A stretch of 64,000 bases of DNA from Clostridium sp. K4410.MGS-306 (GTDB lineage Bacteria > Cyanobacteriota > Vampirovibrionia > Gastranaerophilales > Gastranaerophilaceae), in assembly GCA_000980375.1 (NCBI GenBank), contig LARD01000026.1, positions 3,450 to 67,449 on the forward strand, given 5' to 3'. Positions 9,143-18,535 of this stretch are shown here, one piece after another; position 1 is the first letter of the stretch; each line of letters begins with the position of its first letter. The position numbers were made by a program, and so were the translations under genes. The notes below the pieces were generated by a model. It searched no databases. It was given only the letters and a program-made list of their open reading frames with translations, and was not told the origin of the DNA.

Positions 9143-9988
9143 ATGAATCTTATACAAGCAATAATAATGGGTTTAATTCAAGGTTTGACAGAGTTTTTAC
9201 CGGTATCAAGCTCGGGGCATCTTGTTTTGACATCCAGTTTATACAAATATTTTACACACAAAGAGTTTGTTACAGGCAGCTCGGAAGAAGTTGTTTTCGA
9301 CATTGTACTGCATGTAGGCACGCTGCTTGCTGTTATTTTGTTCTTTAAAGACGATATTATAAAAATCACAAAGGCTTTTATTAATGCTTGTATAAAAAAA
9401 GATTTTTCCGACCCCGAAGCTAAGCTTGCCGGTTTTATCCTGCTTGGCACGGTGTTTACAATACTTGTTGCATTTCCTTTAAAGATTGTTTCCGAAAGTC
9501 TAATCAATCTGCCATATATTGTAGGTATATTCATTTTTATAACAGGCTGCATTCTTTATCTTGGAGAATGGGCATCAGAAAAAAAAGCCGTTAAAACAGA
9601 CAAAGTTGATTTAAAAACCGCAATTATTATTGGTCTGGCACAGGGTATTGCATCCATTCCGGGGATTTCGCGTTCGGGCTCTACAATTTCTACAGGGATA
9701 TTTCTCGGGCTGGACAGGGTAGCGTGCGCTAGATATTCCTTTCTTTTGAGCCTGCCTATTATAATCGGTGCTTCTATTTTCTATCCGGTTCTTGAAGTGG
9801 ATGTTCATGAATTCTTGCAATACAACTGGTTGGCTTTTGCGATGGGATTTGTTGTATCCTTCATTTCCGGATACTTTTGTATAAAATATTTTCTTCAATT
9901 TTTAGGAAAGCATTCTATGAAAATATTCGCATATTACTGCTGGATTGCGGGTGCAGGCATGTTTGTTTTCTTTAAATTTTTTGCTTAA
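9143..9988 (+). CDS. uppP: Undecaprenyl-diphosphatase
   Basis: UppP (BacA) is an inner-membrane phosphatase that recycles undecaprenyl pyrophosphate, the lipid carrier of peptidoglycan and LPS sugars. The 281-residue protein has the two family motifs: QGLTEFLPVSSSGH (about residues 13-26, catalytic Glu) and PGISRSGST (about 173-181, catalytic Arg). At least seven hydrophobic segments are visible. It follows queD by 22 bases on the same strand and may be co-transcribed. Resistance to bacitracin is a known side effect of the family. Confidence 0.95.
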   Translation: MNLIQAIIMGLIQGLTEFLPVSSSGHLVLTSSLYKYFTHKEFVTGSSEEVVFDIVLHVGTLLAVILFFKDDIIKITKAFINACIKKDFSDPEAKLAGFILLGTVFTILVAFPLKIVSESLINLPYIVGIFIFITGCILYLGEWASEKKAVKTDKVDLKTAIIIGLAQGIASIPGISRSGSTISTGIFLGLDRVACARYSFLLSLPIIIGASIFYPVLEVDVHEFLQYNWLAFAMGFVVSFISGYFCIKYFLQFLGKHSMKIFAYYCWIAGAGMFVFFKFFA

Positions 9989-10027
9989 CAAAACTTCACA
10001 TTATCCTCTTTTTACATGATGTAATTC

Positions 10028-10549
10028 ATGGCAAATAATAGCAAAATAACCATGGAAAACATGGGAGAGGTTAGAAACATGGTAAGTGCAGTTGGTTCAA
10101 TAGGTTCATATGCCGCCTCAATATTTCAATATCAGGGGCTGCAATCCACATCAAACGTAACAACTGATTCTACAGCTATAAGCTTTGATGACATGGTCTC
10201 AAACGGCATGATTGATGTCAACTCTGATGACAGCTCATCTACAGGAGTAACCGCAATGGGCGGCGGCTCCAGTGGAGGTTCAGGTTCATCATCCGGTTCT
10301 AAGAGCGAAATGGATTTAAACGGCGACGGGCAGGTCACATCAGATGAAGTAATAAAATACATGCAAATGCAAATGATGGAGAAAATGTCCGAGCAAATGA
10401 GCTCTGATGACGGAACAACAATGATGGGGCAGCAATCCCAGCAGTTAAATAATGGTATAGAAGAATTCAAAAACAAACAGGCTGCAAGCGCATATCAATC
10501 AGTACAAAACTCGCTAATTGATATGATAACTGACAGTTTCATGATTTAG
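10028..10549 (+). CDS. EF-hand-like acidic protein, unknown function
   Basis: The 173-residue protein has a Ser/Gly-rich linker (about residues 76-95) followed by one canonical EF-hand or dockerin-like calcium loop (DLNGDGQVTSDE, about 96-107) and a methionine-rich helix (MQMQMMEKMSEQM). There is no signal peptide. No clear ribosome-binding site precedes the ATG. A single loop suggests dimeric calcium binding or dockerin-type binding. Family not recognised; it is probably lineage-specific. Confidence 0.65.
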   Translation: MANNSKITMENMGEVRNMVSAVGSIGSYAASIFQYQGLQSTSNVTTDSTAISFDDMVSNGMIDVNSDDSSSTGVTAMGGGSSGGSGSSSGSKSEMDLNGDGQVTSDEVIKYMQMQMMEKMSEQMSSDDGTTMMGQQSQQLNNGIEEFKNKQAASAYQSVQNSLIDMITDSFMI

Positions 10550-10551
10550 GC

Positions 10552-10574
10552 AAAAAAAAAGACCTTTCGGCCTT
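10552..10574 (-). terminator. Terminator for the minus-strand operon
   Basis: On the minus strand AAGGCC-GAAA-GGTCTT forms a six-pair stem (one G-U) with a GNRA-type tetraloop, followed by nine T residues. On the plus strand the same place has an A-C mismatch and a weak T tract, so it serves the operon ending at 10704, about 130 bases away. Confidence 0.7.
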
Positions 10575-10703
10575 AAAAATTTTGTGATTCCTCGTGTGTG
10601 GTAGATTTCTCGTCTCTAATTTTTATCCTCGTATATATATAAAGTATTTACAGGATATAAAATTGCCACATAAGGAATGCATTATGAAGAAATATTAAGA
10701 TGA

Positions 10704-10994
10704 CTATTGAGCGTCCTCTTCTGTTTCTTCCAGTGAGTCTATGTAATCTACTACTTTGTTAAACTCTTCATCATCTTCAATCATCTCAAACACATACTCT
10801 TCACCTTCTTTTGTTAATCGCATTAAGACGACTTCTTTTTCTTCTTCGGGGTCGTCATTTTCTTCTTTAGGAAGCAAAAGTCCGTATTCCTGTCCGTCCA
10901 TATCAATGATATCGATGAGTTCAAAGTTTATGATGTTGCCTTCTTCATCAACTGTTTCAATTAATTGTTCTTCCATTTCTTCATGGTTTGTCAT
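10704..10994 (-). CDS. DUF1292 family protein (YrzB-like)
   Basis: A very acidic 96-residue protein with the DUF1292 pattern: VDEEGNIINFELIDIIDMDGQEYGLLLP, then EVVLMRLTKEGEEYVFEMIEDDEEF. The biochemical function is unknown. It directly follows ruvX (23 bases), an adjacency also known from Firmicutes such as Bacillus, where yrzB follows the yqgF homologue. It is the last gene of the minus-strand operon. Cytoplasmic. Confidence 0.85.
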   Translation of the reverse strand: MTNHEEMEEQLIETVDEEGNIINFELIDIIDMDGQEYGLLLPKEENDDPEEEKEVVLMRLTKEGEEYVFEMIEDDEEFNKVVDYIDSLEETEEDAQ

Positions 10995-11016
10995 AATTTT
11001 TCCCCTTATTATTGTG

Positions 11017-11433
11017 TTAGTTTGTTCTGTCTAAATATTGCTGCAAGATAATACATGCGCTTTTAAGGTCGACAAGGCCTTTGTTTTTTGTATATTTTTT
11101 GCCCTGCAAAGCAAGGATATTTTCTGCCTGGCGGCTCGTTAATCTTTCATCTTCAAAGATTATCTCACACTCCGGCATCTTTAGTTTTAACAGATTTGAA
11201 AAATTTTCGCAATCGTGCGCCTGCTCTCCTATTGTGCCATTCATATTTTTGGGCAGACCCACTACTATTTTTTTTACATTATTTTGAGCACAAAGCTGTG
11301 CAATTTTTTCAATCGCTTCTTTTTCGGGTTCTCTTGATATTGTCTCGCAAGGCTGGGCTGTGAGCAGCAAAAAATCGCTTAAAGCTATACCTATTCTTTT
11401 TGTACCGACATCAAGCCCCATCACCTTATGCAT
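11017..11433 (-). CDS. ruvX: Putative Holliday junction resolvase / pre-16S rRNA nuclease (YqgF/RuvX)
   Basis: The 138-residue RNase H-fold protein has the first catalytic Asp in MGLDVGTKRIGIALSD, the GLPKNMNGT motif, the EDERLTSRQAE motif carrying acidic residues, and a C-terminal DLKSACIILQQYLD. Family members mature the 5' end of 16S rRNA and are predicted to act on Holliday junctions. It sits between the HEAT-like gene (one base away) and DUF1292, so it belongs to the same transcript. Confidence 0.92.
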   Translation of the reverse strand: MHKVMGLDVGTKRIGIALSDFLLLTAQPCETISREPEKEAIEKIAQLCAQNNVKKIVVGLPKNMNGTIGEQAHDCENFSNLLKLKMPECEIIFEDERLTSRQAENILALQGKKYTKNKGLVDLKSACIILQQYLDRTN

Positions 11434-11434
11434 T

Positions 11435-13054
11435 TTACACCCAGTTTTTTTCTATTTCTTTTATGCAGTTTTCAACATATTTTATATCAATTTCTTGCAG
11501 GTCTTTGTTGGCTCTTCTTGCAAAAATTGATGTTGCACTTTTGATGCTTTCATATCTGTCTTTTTGCGATAGAAAATACTCATAAATACTCTTTTTGAGC
11601 ATATCTTCTTTAAAACAGTTTTTACATTCGCTTTCATCAATCAGAGAATACAGCATATCAGCAAAAGTTTGTTCATTATTCAAACGGGCAAAGTGCGCTG
11701 AAACAAGCAGTCTTCTGTTTAATATTTTTAAGAAAGCATCATCAAAAATCTGAGGCATATTTTCATTTAACAGAGTTTCAATTTGTTTTATATCACAGAT
11801 TTTGTCATCAGCAATTTTATCTATCAAAGCAGCAAATTTTTCGTTATCAGAAACGGAAAAGAACCATTTTTCAAAATAGCCTTTGTCATACAGCTGTTTT
11901 AAAAGAAAATCGTTTAACTCAATTTTGCTCAACCCGTCTGACAGGTTTAAATCTTCATAGTCAATGTCTCTTGTAATACTAACCCAGGCTGCATATTCGT
12001 ATGAAATCTCCTGAAATTTGAGACGTGATATTTTCTCTGCATTGACCATAAGGTATTTGCACAGGGTTTCGTCAGCAAGTACAACCCTGTCGTTTGAGAA
12101 AAATTTATTTACTATTCTGTCAAATTCTCCCTCTGATATTTCGTTAAAGCCGAAACAGTCGATAATGCCGTCTATATCATTAAGCACAAGGGCAAACATT
12201 TGAATAAAAGACGCCTCGTTTTTTCTTGAAAAAATCAGGCCGATGTTTCCGTGCCCGTCAGGAAAATTGACAAAACACTTGTAAACAGGAGAGCCGCTTA
12301 GCAGCCTCTTATAATACTCTTTTGTTATATCCTCTTTTATACCGGAGAGTTTTAAAAGAGAGAGGCTTTTTTGTACGTTTGCTTTTACTTTTAAATCGTC
12401 TGTAGTTTCTTCCAGCCATTTCAACACAGGATACGCAAGCATAGACTTGCTCTCGCCGAGAGCGGAAATTGCAGTTTGAGAGATTTCGCAGTAAGGATTG
12501 GCATAGATTATCGGTATTAAAATATTAGCCAGGTTATCGCCGTCATAATCCTGTGTCAAAGACTCAACAAGCATTTCTTTTTCCGCCTGCGGGAGTGCCT
12601 CTAAAAAGTCAAGAAAGTCAATCTGTGACTCCGGGTTGACCCTGGCGTTTTCCAACAGTTTAACAGTGTCTGCGTCAATTATTTCATCAGGGTTTTCAAA
12701 ATAATTAATGTACTGTTCATAGTTAACATGTTTTCCGGCTTCTCTTAAAAAGCCTACTGCTTTTGCTTTTACAGAATCTTTGATTTTGGGATTAGCCAGA
12801 GTTTCAAACATCACAGCCTCGGCTTTTTGAGGATCTGTGAGCTCTGAAATTAAAAATGTGATAGTATAATCACGCATTTGAGAGTTTTCTTTTAAAAACT
12901 CTCTGTTCAAAATATCAAGAACAGCGTCTTTGTCCACAATTGCGTTCAATTCCTCAAGAGTCTTTTTTATATAAGCTCTGTCTTGAGAGTTGTTTTGCAT
13001 ATTTATTATGGCAGAGAGGAGTTTTGCTCTAATTTGTAATTTGTTTTCAGGCAT
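11435..13054 (-). CDS. HEAT-like helical repeat protein, unknown function
   Basis: The 539-residue protein has no signal peptide and no catalytic motif that I recognise. The first 230 residues show paired-helix repeats in HEAT style (for example VMFETLANPKIKDSVKAKAV and ISQTAISALGESKSMLAYPV). The rest is an alpha/beta region of unknown fold (CFVNFPDGHGNIGLIFSR). It lies between the zinc-finger gene and ruvX in a compact operon (14 and 1 base gaps), so it is probably a cytoplasmic scaffold tied to housekeeping functions. This is inference only. Confidence 0.7.
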   Translation of the reverse strand: MPENKLQIRAKLLSAIINMQNNSQDRAYIKKTLEELNAIVDKDAVLDILNREFLKENSQMRDYTITFLISELTDPQKAEAVMFETLANPKIKDSVKAKAVGFLREAGKHVNYEQYINYFENPDEIIDADTVKLLENARVNPESQIDFLDFLEALPQAEKEMLVESLTQDYDGDNLANILIPIIYANPYCEISQTAISALGESKSMLAYPVLKWLEETTDDLKVKANVQKSLSLLKLSGIKEDITKEYYKRLLSGSPVYKCFVNFPDGHGNIGLIFSRKNEASFIQMFALVLNDIDGIIDCFGFNEISEGEFDRIVNKFFSNDRVVLADETLCKYLMVNAEKISRLKFQEISYEYAAWVSITRDIDYEDLNLSDGLSKIELNDFLLKQLYDKGYFEKWFFSVSDNEKFAALIDKIADDKICDIKQIETLLNENMPQIFDDAFLKILNRRLLVSAHFARLNNEQTFADMLYSLIDESECKNCFKEDMLKKSIYEYFLSQKDRYESIKSATSIFARRANKDLQEIDIKYVENCIKEIEKNWV

Positions 13055-13068
13055 TTACCAAAACTCCG

Positions 13069-13341
13069 CTAATCTAATTTAGCCCAGAACGCATCAAGAA
13101 TTTTTTGCGCCTCGCCCGATGGCATTTTATCTTCGAGTATAAGATATTGCACAGCAATCATTGTACACTCCGAGCAAATATTTACACCCGGGCCTTTAAC
13201 CATTTTTACGACTTTTGTATTGGGTCTGCCGCAAAAACTGCAATATACAGGCTGAAATCCCTGATTATTATCTTCTTCTTTTTTTGTATCATTTTCGTGT
13301 TTTGCTCTTGAGAGCGACACTACTTTTTCATCGTTTGACAT
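13069..13341 (-). CDS. Stand-alone ClpX-type C4 zinc-finger protein
   Basis: The 90-residue protein carries one recognisable domain (about residues 32-72): CSFCGRP...KGPGVNICSECTMIAVQYL, which is the ClpX zinc-binding domain (C-x2-C, about 20 residues, C-x2-C) used in ClpX for dimerisation and adaptor or substrate binding. The AAA+ part is absent and cannot be found downstream in any frame. The N-terminal 30 residues are charged and probably disordered. It heads the operon with the HEAT-like protein, ruvX and DUF1292. It might act as a ClpXP adaptor or a small zinc protein. Confidence 0.75.
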   Translation of the reverse strand: MSNDEKVVSLSRAKHENDTKKEEDNNQGFQPVYCSFCGRPNTKVVKMVKGPGVNICSECTMIAVQYLILEDKMPSGEAQKILDAFWAKLD

Positions 13342-13469
13342 GTCTTCAAGTTCCTTATCTACTTCGTTTATTGTATCTTATTTTAAGAGAGTTGCCAAAT
13401 ATTTTCATTTTGTTTATTATGTTAGCAAGTTAGGCTTAAAATTTATAATTTGAATTAGAGTTTTATAAT

Positions 13470-14120
13470 ATGAAAAAAGTAGTTTTATTAATTACCATTC
13501 TTTTTGTCTCTGTTATATCTACAGCTTGTATTAACAACCTTGCAGTACAAGAGCTTAACAATAAGGCAAAAGAATATATGGCCAATGGAGAAACAGAAAA
13601 AGCAATCTGTCGTCTGCGCTCCAGTATTGACCTTGATACAAGTATTTTTGAAACACATTACAACCTTGGCGTTGCTCTCATTGAGGTAAAAGAATACGCA
13701 GAGGCTCAAGCATCTTTGGAAAATGCAATAAAACTCAAACCTGACTTTGCAGACTCATATTATTCTCTTGCAATGGCAATGGAAAATCAGGCCGATGACA
13801 TTATAAACGGCAGAACAAATGAAGATAAAACTCTAAATGCCGAACAAACAGAAGAAACTGCGCAACAAGCAGATGCAAAAGCAAAAAAAGAGTTAACAGA
13901 AGCTGAAAAAAATAAAGTTATTGAGCTCTTAAACGGTGCTGTTGACAACTACAACAAATATATTGTTAAAAAACCTGATGCAGAAGATAAAGACAAAGTA
14001 GAGGAACAAATCAGATTTGTTAACGAGCAAATCGGACAGTACAATTCATTGCGTTCCAATGCAATGCCTGATGTAGAAAATGCATCAACATCAACAAATT
14101 TGGAAGGCAGCGAAGATTAA
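13470..14120 (+). CDS. TPR-containing probable lipoprotein
   Basis: A 216-residue protein. The N-terminal hydrophobic segment ends in STAC (Cys20), an acceptable but not ideal lipobox, so it is probably lipid-anchored on the periplasmic side. Two to three TPR units follow (FETHYNLGVALIEVKEYAEA and FADSYYSLAMAMENQ), then an acidic or glutamine-rich stretch. It overlaps lgt by one base (TAATG): the gene that may need diacylglyceryl modification is translationally coupled to the enzyme that performs it. Partner unknown. Confidence 0.75.
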   Translation: MKKVVLLITILFVSVISTACINNLAVQELNNKAKEYMANGETEKAICRLRSSIDLDTSIFETHYNLGVALIEVKEYAEAQASLENAIKLKPDFADSYYSLAMAMENQADDIINGRTNEDKTLNAEQTEETAQQADAKAKKELTEAEKNKVIELLNGAVDNYNKYIVKKPDAEDKDKVEEQIRFVNEQIGQYNSLRSNAMPDVENASTSTNLEGSED

Positions 14121-14914
14121 TGCAATCACCTCCATCTTCGGTATTATTAAATATCGGAGGTTTTAATCTGCACTATTATGGGCTGATTATGTTTTTTGCA
14201 ATAATAACAGCTCTTTTTGTAATGCATTGTGTTGCCAAAAAGTTTTACAAAGATGTAGATACAGACACACTGCTTGATATACTGCCAATAATAATTCTGT
14301 GCTCAATTCTTGGAGCACGGCTTTATTATGTAATAATGGATTTTTCGTACTACAACAAACACCTGGCAGAGATTCCCGCTGTATGGCAAGGCGGAATGTC
14401 TATTCACGGCGGGATTATCGGCGGAGTGTTGGCAGGTATTATTGTTGCAAAAGTAAAAAAAATTTCATTTTTAAAATATGCCGATGTTTTTTCTTACGGG
14501 CTTGTGCTTGGTCAGGCAGTAGGAAGGTTTGGCAATTATTTTAACTGTGAAGCTTTTGGCAAACCTTGTTCCATTCCGTTTTTAAAACTGTATATCCCGC
14601 CGGCTCACAGGCCTTTTGGGTATGAGAGCATTGAGTATTATCACCCAGCTTTTCTTTACGAATCATTATGGAATGTTTTTGTATTTTTAATATTGTTTTT
14701 TGTTGTAAGAAAAATACCGAACATAAAAGAAGGGACAATATTTTTTGCATATTTAATTTTATATTCCCTTGGGCGGATTATTGTGGAATGGTGCAGAATG
14801 GACAGTGTTTTAAACATAGGAAACATTGCGATTGCACAAATTGTTTCGGCTGTTGTAATTGTATTGAGCTCAATATTTTTAATCGTAATATACAAAAGAA
14901 AAGGTAAGACTTAA
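14120..14914 (+). CDS. lgt: Prolipoprotein diacylglyceryl transferase
   Basis: Lgt moves a diacylglyceryl group from phosphatidylglycerol to the lipobox Cys of prolipoproteins, in the inner membrane. The 264-residue protein has the Lgt signature GRFGNYFNCEAFG (from about residue 136), the upstream HGG motif (MSIHGGIIGG) and about seven membrane segments. A terminator overlaps its stop codon, so it closes a two-gene operon with the lipoprotein. Confidence 0.95.
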   Translation: MQSPPSSVLLNIGGFNLHYYGLIMFFAIITALFVMHCVAKKFYKDVDTDTLLDILPIIILCSILGARLYYVIMDFSYYNKHLAEIPAVWQGGMSIHGGIIGGVLAGIIVAKVKKISFLKYADVFSYGLVLGQAVGRFGNYFNCEAFGKPCSIPFLKLYIPPAHRPFGYESIEYYHPAFLYESLWNVFVFLILFFVVRKIPNIKEGTIFFAYLILYSLGRIIVEWCRMDSVLNIGNIAIAQIVSAVVIVLSSIFLIVIYKRKGKT

Positions 14915-14928
14915 TCTTACCTTTTTTT
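14899..14928 (+). terminator. Terminator overlapping the lgt stop codon
   Basis: An eleven-pair stem AAAAGGTAAGA/TCTTACCTTTT (14899-14909 with 14915-14925), loop CTTAA, followed by T residues. It includes the lgt stop and probably also ends the convergent gene at 14957. Confidence 0.9.
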
Positions 14929-14956
14929 GTAATAGATGTAATGTATTAGTTATTTG

Positions 14957-17047
14957 TTAAATAAGGCCTGCATACGGTGATTTGTAAACATCTTGGAATT
15001 CAAGACCTGTACCCATCGGAGGAGTCATATTCATTTGTGAATACAAGCTGTATTGAGTGTATGGGTTTGTTACATTAGATGTTGTCTGTGCTGTTGATTT
15101 AGCTGTTGTTTTAGCTTGTGCTTGAGTATTAGCTGCTGCATATTCTTGTGCTGCCATCAGTGCTTCTTGTGCGCCTTGTGAGCCTTCTGCTTTGAGTGCT
15201 GCTTCCATTTCTGCTGCTGAAGAGAAACCGTACATCATTGCCTGGATATCTTGAGGGTCATATGTTGCAACTTCTTCGATATCTCTTGAGGCTACAGCCA
15301 TTGTCGGGTAACCGATCGGTTTATGATTTTCTTTTATATAAGAAGTGATATTTTCAAATTTGTAACCGTATCTTAACTGATTTTTAGCTGTTTGAATCTG
15401 CATTTTGTTTGCTGAGATTTCTGCTTCATATTTTGCTTTTTTGATATTTAAATCTGTAAGCTTTTCAGCATCTTTTGTAACTTTGATTTCATCTTCAACT
15501 TTTTTAAGCAAATCTTTAACTCTTGCGATTTCTTTATTTGCACGAAGTGCGTTTTCTTGAGCCTGTTCGATATATCTGAATTGTTTGTGTTCTGCAACTC
15601 TTTGGCCTGCTTGTTTTTGGATAGATTCCCATTTTGTTTTTTCAGCACCTTTTGATTTTTTAGCCTGAGCCTTTGCATATGCTTCAAGTTTTGTATAGTA
15701 GTCAATTTGGTTTTGACGGTATCCGTTTATATCAGGATTTGATTGAACTCTTTGTTTAAGGTTTTTGAGTGTATTTACATCTTTTTCGAGTTTGAGCAGT
15801 TTTGCAACTTGAGGGTTGTTGTTATCAAATCTTGCAACTTCTGCAGGATAGTTTCTCTTCAAATCTGCACGCTGCTGAATTAATGAATCAATTGTCGGAT
15901 TATCTTTTCTTATTTGTGCAATTTCTGCATTCTTTTCATTAATGTTTTTGTTAATATTTTTAATTCTTGTTTTTGAAAATGCTGTAGACGGAGTTTCAGG
16001 AATTTCTGATTTTGCTTTGATAATGTCAGCAATCTGTCCGCGAAGCTCTGTTATTTCTGCTCTCCATTCTGCTGATTTTTTAGCATTTTTGGAGTTTGCA
16101 ATTTTTTGTTCAAGTTCAAGAATTCTTGTTTCATGTTTTAACACCTGTTTATCATAAGCAGCTTCCATTCTTGATTTTGCATTATTTTTGGCATTAGTTG
16201 ATCTGAATCGGCCTTCCCAGCTGCTTGTGATGTAATCTTTTGAAACATCTTTTGCTGTTCTTATAGAGCTTGTGATTCCGTTTTCTTTGACATGTGTATA
16301 ACCTTGCTTAATACCTTTTCCAGCATCTACATATACGTCTTTTAAGGCTCTTCCATAACCTTTAATTCCTTTATATCTTAATGCTTCTGCAGCAGTTGCA
16401 GCCTTGCTTGTTTTTAGGGCCTTAGCTCCCACTGCTGTCATAACAACACCTGTTGTGCCTTCACCTATGTTTTGCCAAGCAGTTTCAGCTTCTGCGTCTG
16501 TTTTAGCAGCATTAGCTTTTACAATTCCTTTACCAAGAGAGTAGACACTCATAGCTCCGCCAACCGCAAGCATTCCAATACCGATAGCAGGTACAGCAAA
16601 GCCTAATGCAACTAAGCCGACAGTTTTTGCTGTTTGAAGCAGACTGAATTTACCATCTTTGCCGCAGAACATTCCTTTAAAGAAATTGCCTGCACCTTTT
16701 GCAAAATTAGCAAATTTTTGTGCTCCGGAAATTTTTCCGTCGTCTTTGCCGTCGGCAACAACATAAACTTTGCCGTCTTTTACTTCTTTTAAAACCGGGG
16801 TTGAAACTGATTGAGTCTGCATAGCTGCCTGTGCTTGAGCTGCATTAGCTGCTTCAACATCGGCATTGTTAACATAGGACTGGTTTGTTGCTTTCAAAGG
16901 ACCAGAAGCCTGGTTTGCCATAATGCTATCCTGGTAGGCATTAGCTTTTTTCTGCTGCATTGCCATTGCATCTTCAAAAGATTTCATAAAATACTGCCAG
17001 TAAAGACCGTTTTGGTAGCTTGCAGGTATTGCAGAATATCCGTTCAT
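14957..17047 (-). CDS. Large coiled-coil protein with a hydrophobic N-terminal segment, unknown
   Basis: A 696-residue protein. After about 100 polar residues there is a glycine/alanine-rich hydrophobic stretch (VGLVALGFAVPAIGIGMLAV, about residues 144-163) that could cross or insert into a membrane. Residues 280-560 are charged and predicted to form long coiled coils. The tail is rich in Ala, Gln, Thr and Tyr. The start is supported by GAGGGGAAAAT before the ATG. It resembles the 387-residue gene at 41281 in style (glutamine-rich N-terminus, one hydrophobic hairpin, polar tail), but I see no clear homology. No family recognised; probably lineage-specific. Confidence 0.7.
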   Translation of the reverse strand: MNGYSAIPASYQNGLYWQYFMKSFEDAMAMQQKKANAYQDSIMANQASGPLKATNQSYVNNADVEAANAAQAQAAMQTQSVSTPVLKEVKDGKVYVVADGKDDGKISGAQKFANFAKGAGNFFKGMFCGKDGKFSLLQTAKTVGLVALGFAVPAIGIGMLAVGGAMSVYSLGKGIVKANAAKTDAEAETAWQNIGEGTTGVVMTAVGAKALKTSKAATAAEALRYKGIKGYGRALKDVYVDAGKGIKQGYTHVKENGITSSIRTAKDVSKDYITSSWEGRFRSTNAKNNAKSRMEAAYDKQVLKHETRILELEQKIANSKNAKKSAEWRAEITELRGQIADIIKAKSEIPETPSTAFSKTRIKNINKNINEKNAEIAQIRKDNPTIDSLIQQRADLKRNYPAEVARFDNNNPQVAKLLKLEKDVNTLKNLKQRVQSNPDINGYRQNQIDYYTKLEAYAKAQAKKSKGAEKTKWESIQKQAGQRVAEHKQFRYIEQAQENALRANKEIARVKDLLKKVEDEIKVTKDAEKLTDLNIKKAKYEAEISANKMQIQTAKNQLRYGYKFENITSYIKENHKPIGYPTMAVASRDIEEVATYDPQDIQAMMYGFSSAAEMEAALKAEGSQGAQEALMAAQEYAAANTQAQAKTTAKSTAQTTSNVTNPYTQYSLYSQMNMTPPMGTGLEFQDVYKSPYAGLI

Positions 17048-17252
17048 ATTTTCCCCTCGTTTAGTAAAATTCCTCTAAAAAAATTAAATCTTAATTTCCC
17101 TTATTTAAATAAAAACTTTTAGAATTCTAAAATTGACAATAAAACAAAAAGTGTTAAGTAATATTAAGCAGCATGTTTAAGTCACTACGCAAAACACTGC
17201 TTTGTTTATGGTTTAATAAGGATAATAATTTATATGTGGAAACGGGAGAAAT

Positions 17253-18530
17253 ATGGATAAAAACGGTAAGGTAAAATTAGGTTTAATCGGATTGGGCACT
17301 GTAGGCACAGGTGTAGTAAAAGTGTTGAAAGACTATGAGAATATAGAAATAACGCGTATTGCAGTAAAAAACCTGAACAAAAAAAGAGATATTGAAAACC
17401 TCGACCAATCTATTTTAACAGACGACCCGTTTTCAATTGTTACAGCCCCTGACATTGATATTGTTGTGGAGGTCATTGGGGGAACCCAGCCGGCATATGA
17501 GCTTTTAAAAACAGCAATAAAAAACAAAAAACATATAGTAACTGCAAACAAAGAGCTGCTGGCCAAACACGGTGAAGAGTTATTCAATCTGGCAAATGAA
17601 AATAATGTGGTCATCCTTTACGAAGCGGCAATTGCAGGTGGAATTCCTATCATCATGCCAATAAAAACAACACTTGCCGGCAATAAAATTCATACAATTG
17701 AAGCCATTTTAAACGGAACCACAAACTATATCTTGACAAAAATGGAAAAAGACGGTGTCTCATACGAAGAGGTTTTGAAAGAAGCACAAAAGCTGGGTTA
17801 TGCAGAAACTGACCCCACAGGTGATGTTGAAGGGTTTGATTCAGCTTATAAAATAACAACACTGGCTACCATCACGCTCAATCAGAGAGTTGATATTAAC
17901 AAAGTTTACAGAGAAGGTATCACAAAAATCAGTGCAAATGATATGAAATTTGCAAAAGAGCTTGGATACAAAATCAAATTGATTGCCCTTGCAAAACTAA
18001 CAGAAGACAACAAAGCAGATGTTAGAGTGCATCCGATGCTTGTTCCTATAAAAGATTGTCTTGCAGGAATAAACGGTGTAACAAACAGTGTAGTGCTGGA
18101 AGGTTTTCCTGTAGGCAGAGTAATGTTTGCAGGACCAGGAGCCGGAATGTTCCCCACTGCAAGCTCTGTATTGGGTGATATTCTTGCAATTACCAGAAGT
18201 ATGGGCTCAAAAGAGCTGCTTCCGCTGATGAAATGCCACCATAGTGTCAGTGCACAGCAGATTGATATCAAAGATACTGTGAACAAATACTATATTTCAG
18301 TCACAGCAGCAAATACACCGGGTGTTATAGGCTCCATCGGTGAGATTTGCGGACGCCATAATATTAGCCTTGCCAGTGTTTTGCAAAAGGGAATTGACAA
18401 AGAAAATACAGCAGAAATTGTTGTTATAACAGAAGACTGTATTGAAAAAGACATAAATAATGCTGTTAAAGAGCTGAAAAACAACAATAGTATTGTAAAA
18501 ATTAATAATTTAATAAGAGTTATGGAGTAA
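17253..18530 (+). CDS. hom: Homoserine dehydrogenase
   Basis: The enzyme reduces aspartate semialdehyde to homoserine with NAD(P)H, the branch point to threonine and methionine. The 425-residue protein has the Rossmann motif [13 protein letters not shown] near residue 10, the family signature [14 protein letters not shown] and the [14 protein letters not shown] segment. A C-terminal ACT domain (about 350-425, [20 protein letters not shown]) suggests feedback control by threonine. GGGAGAAAT precedes the ATG. thrC begins five bases after its stop, so the two form a threonine operon. Confidence 0.96.
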   Translation: MDKNGKVKLGLIGLGTVGTGVVKVLKDYENIEITRIAVKNLNKKRDIENLDQSILTDDPFSIVTAPDIDIVVEVIGGTQPAYELLKTAIKNKKHIVTANKELLAKHGEELFNLANENNVVILYEAAIAGGIPIIMPIKTTLAGNKIHTIEAILNGTTNYILTKMEKDGVSYEEVLKEAQKLGYAETDPTGDVEGFDSAYKITTLATITLNQRVDINKVYREGITKISANDMKFAKELGYKIKLIALAKLTEDNKADVRVHPMLVPIKDCLAGINGVTNSVVLEGFPVGRVMFAGPGAGMFPTASSVLGDILAITRSMGSKELLPLMKCHHSVSAQQIDIKDTVNKYYISVTAANTPGVIGSIGEICGRHNISLASVLQKGIDKENTAEIVVITEDCIEKDINNAVKELKNNNSIVKINNLIRVME

Positions 18531-18535
18531 ATAAG

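Noticed and set aside
17133..17164. TTGACA followed by TAATAT before hom
   Set aside because: The spacing is 20 bases, too long for a confident promoter call.
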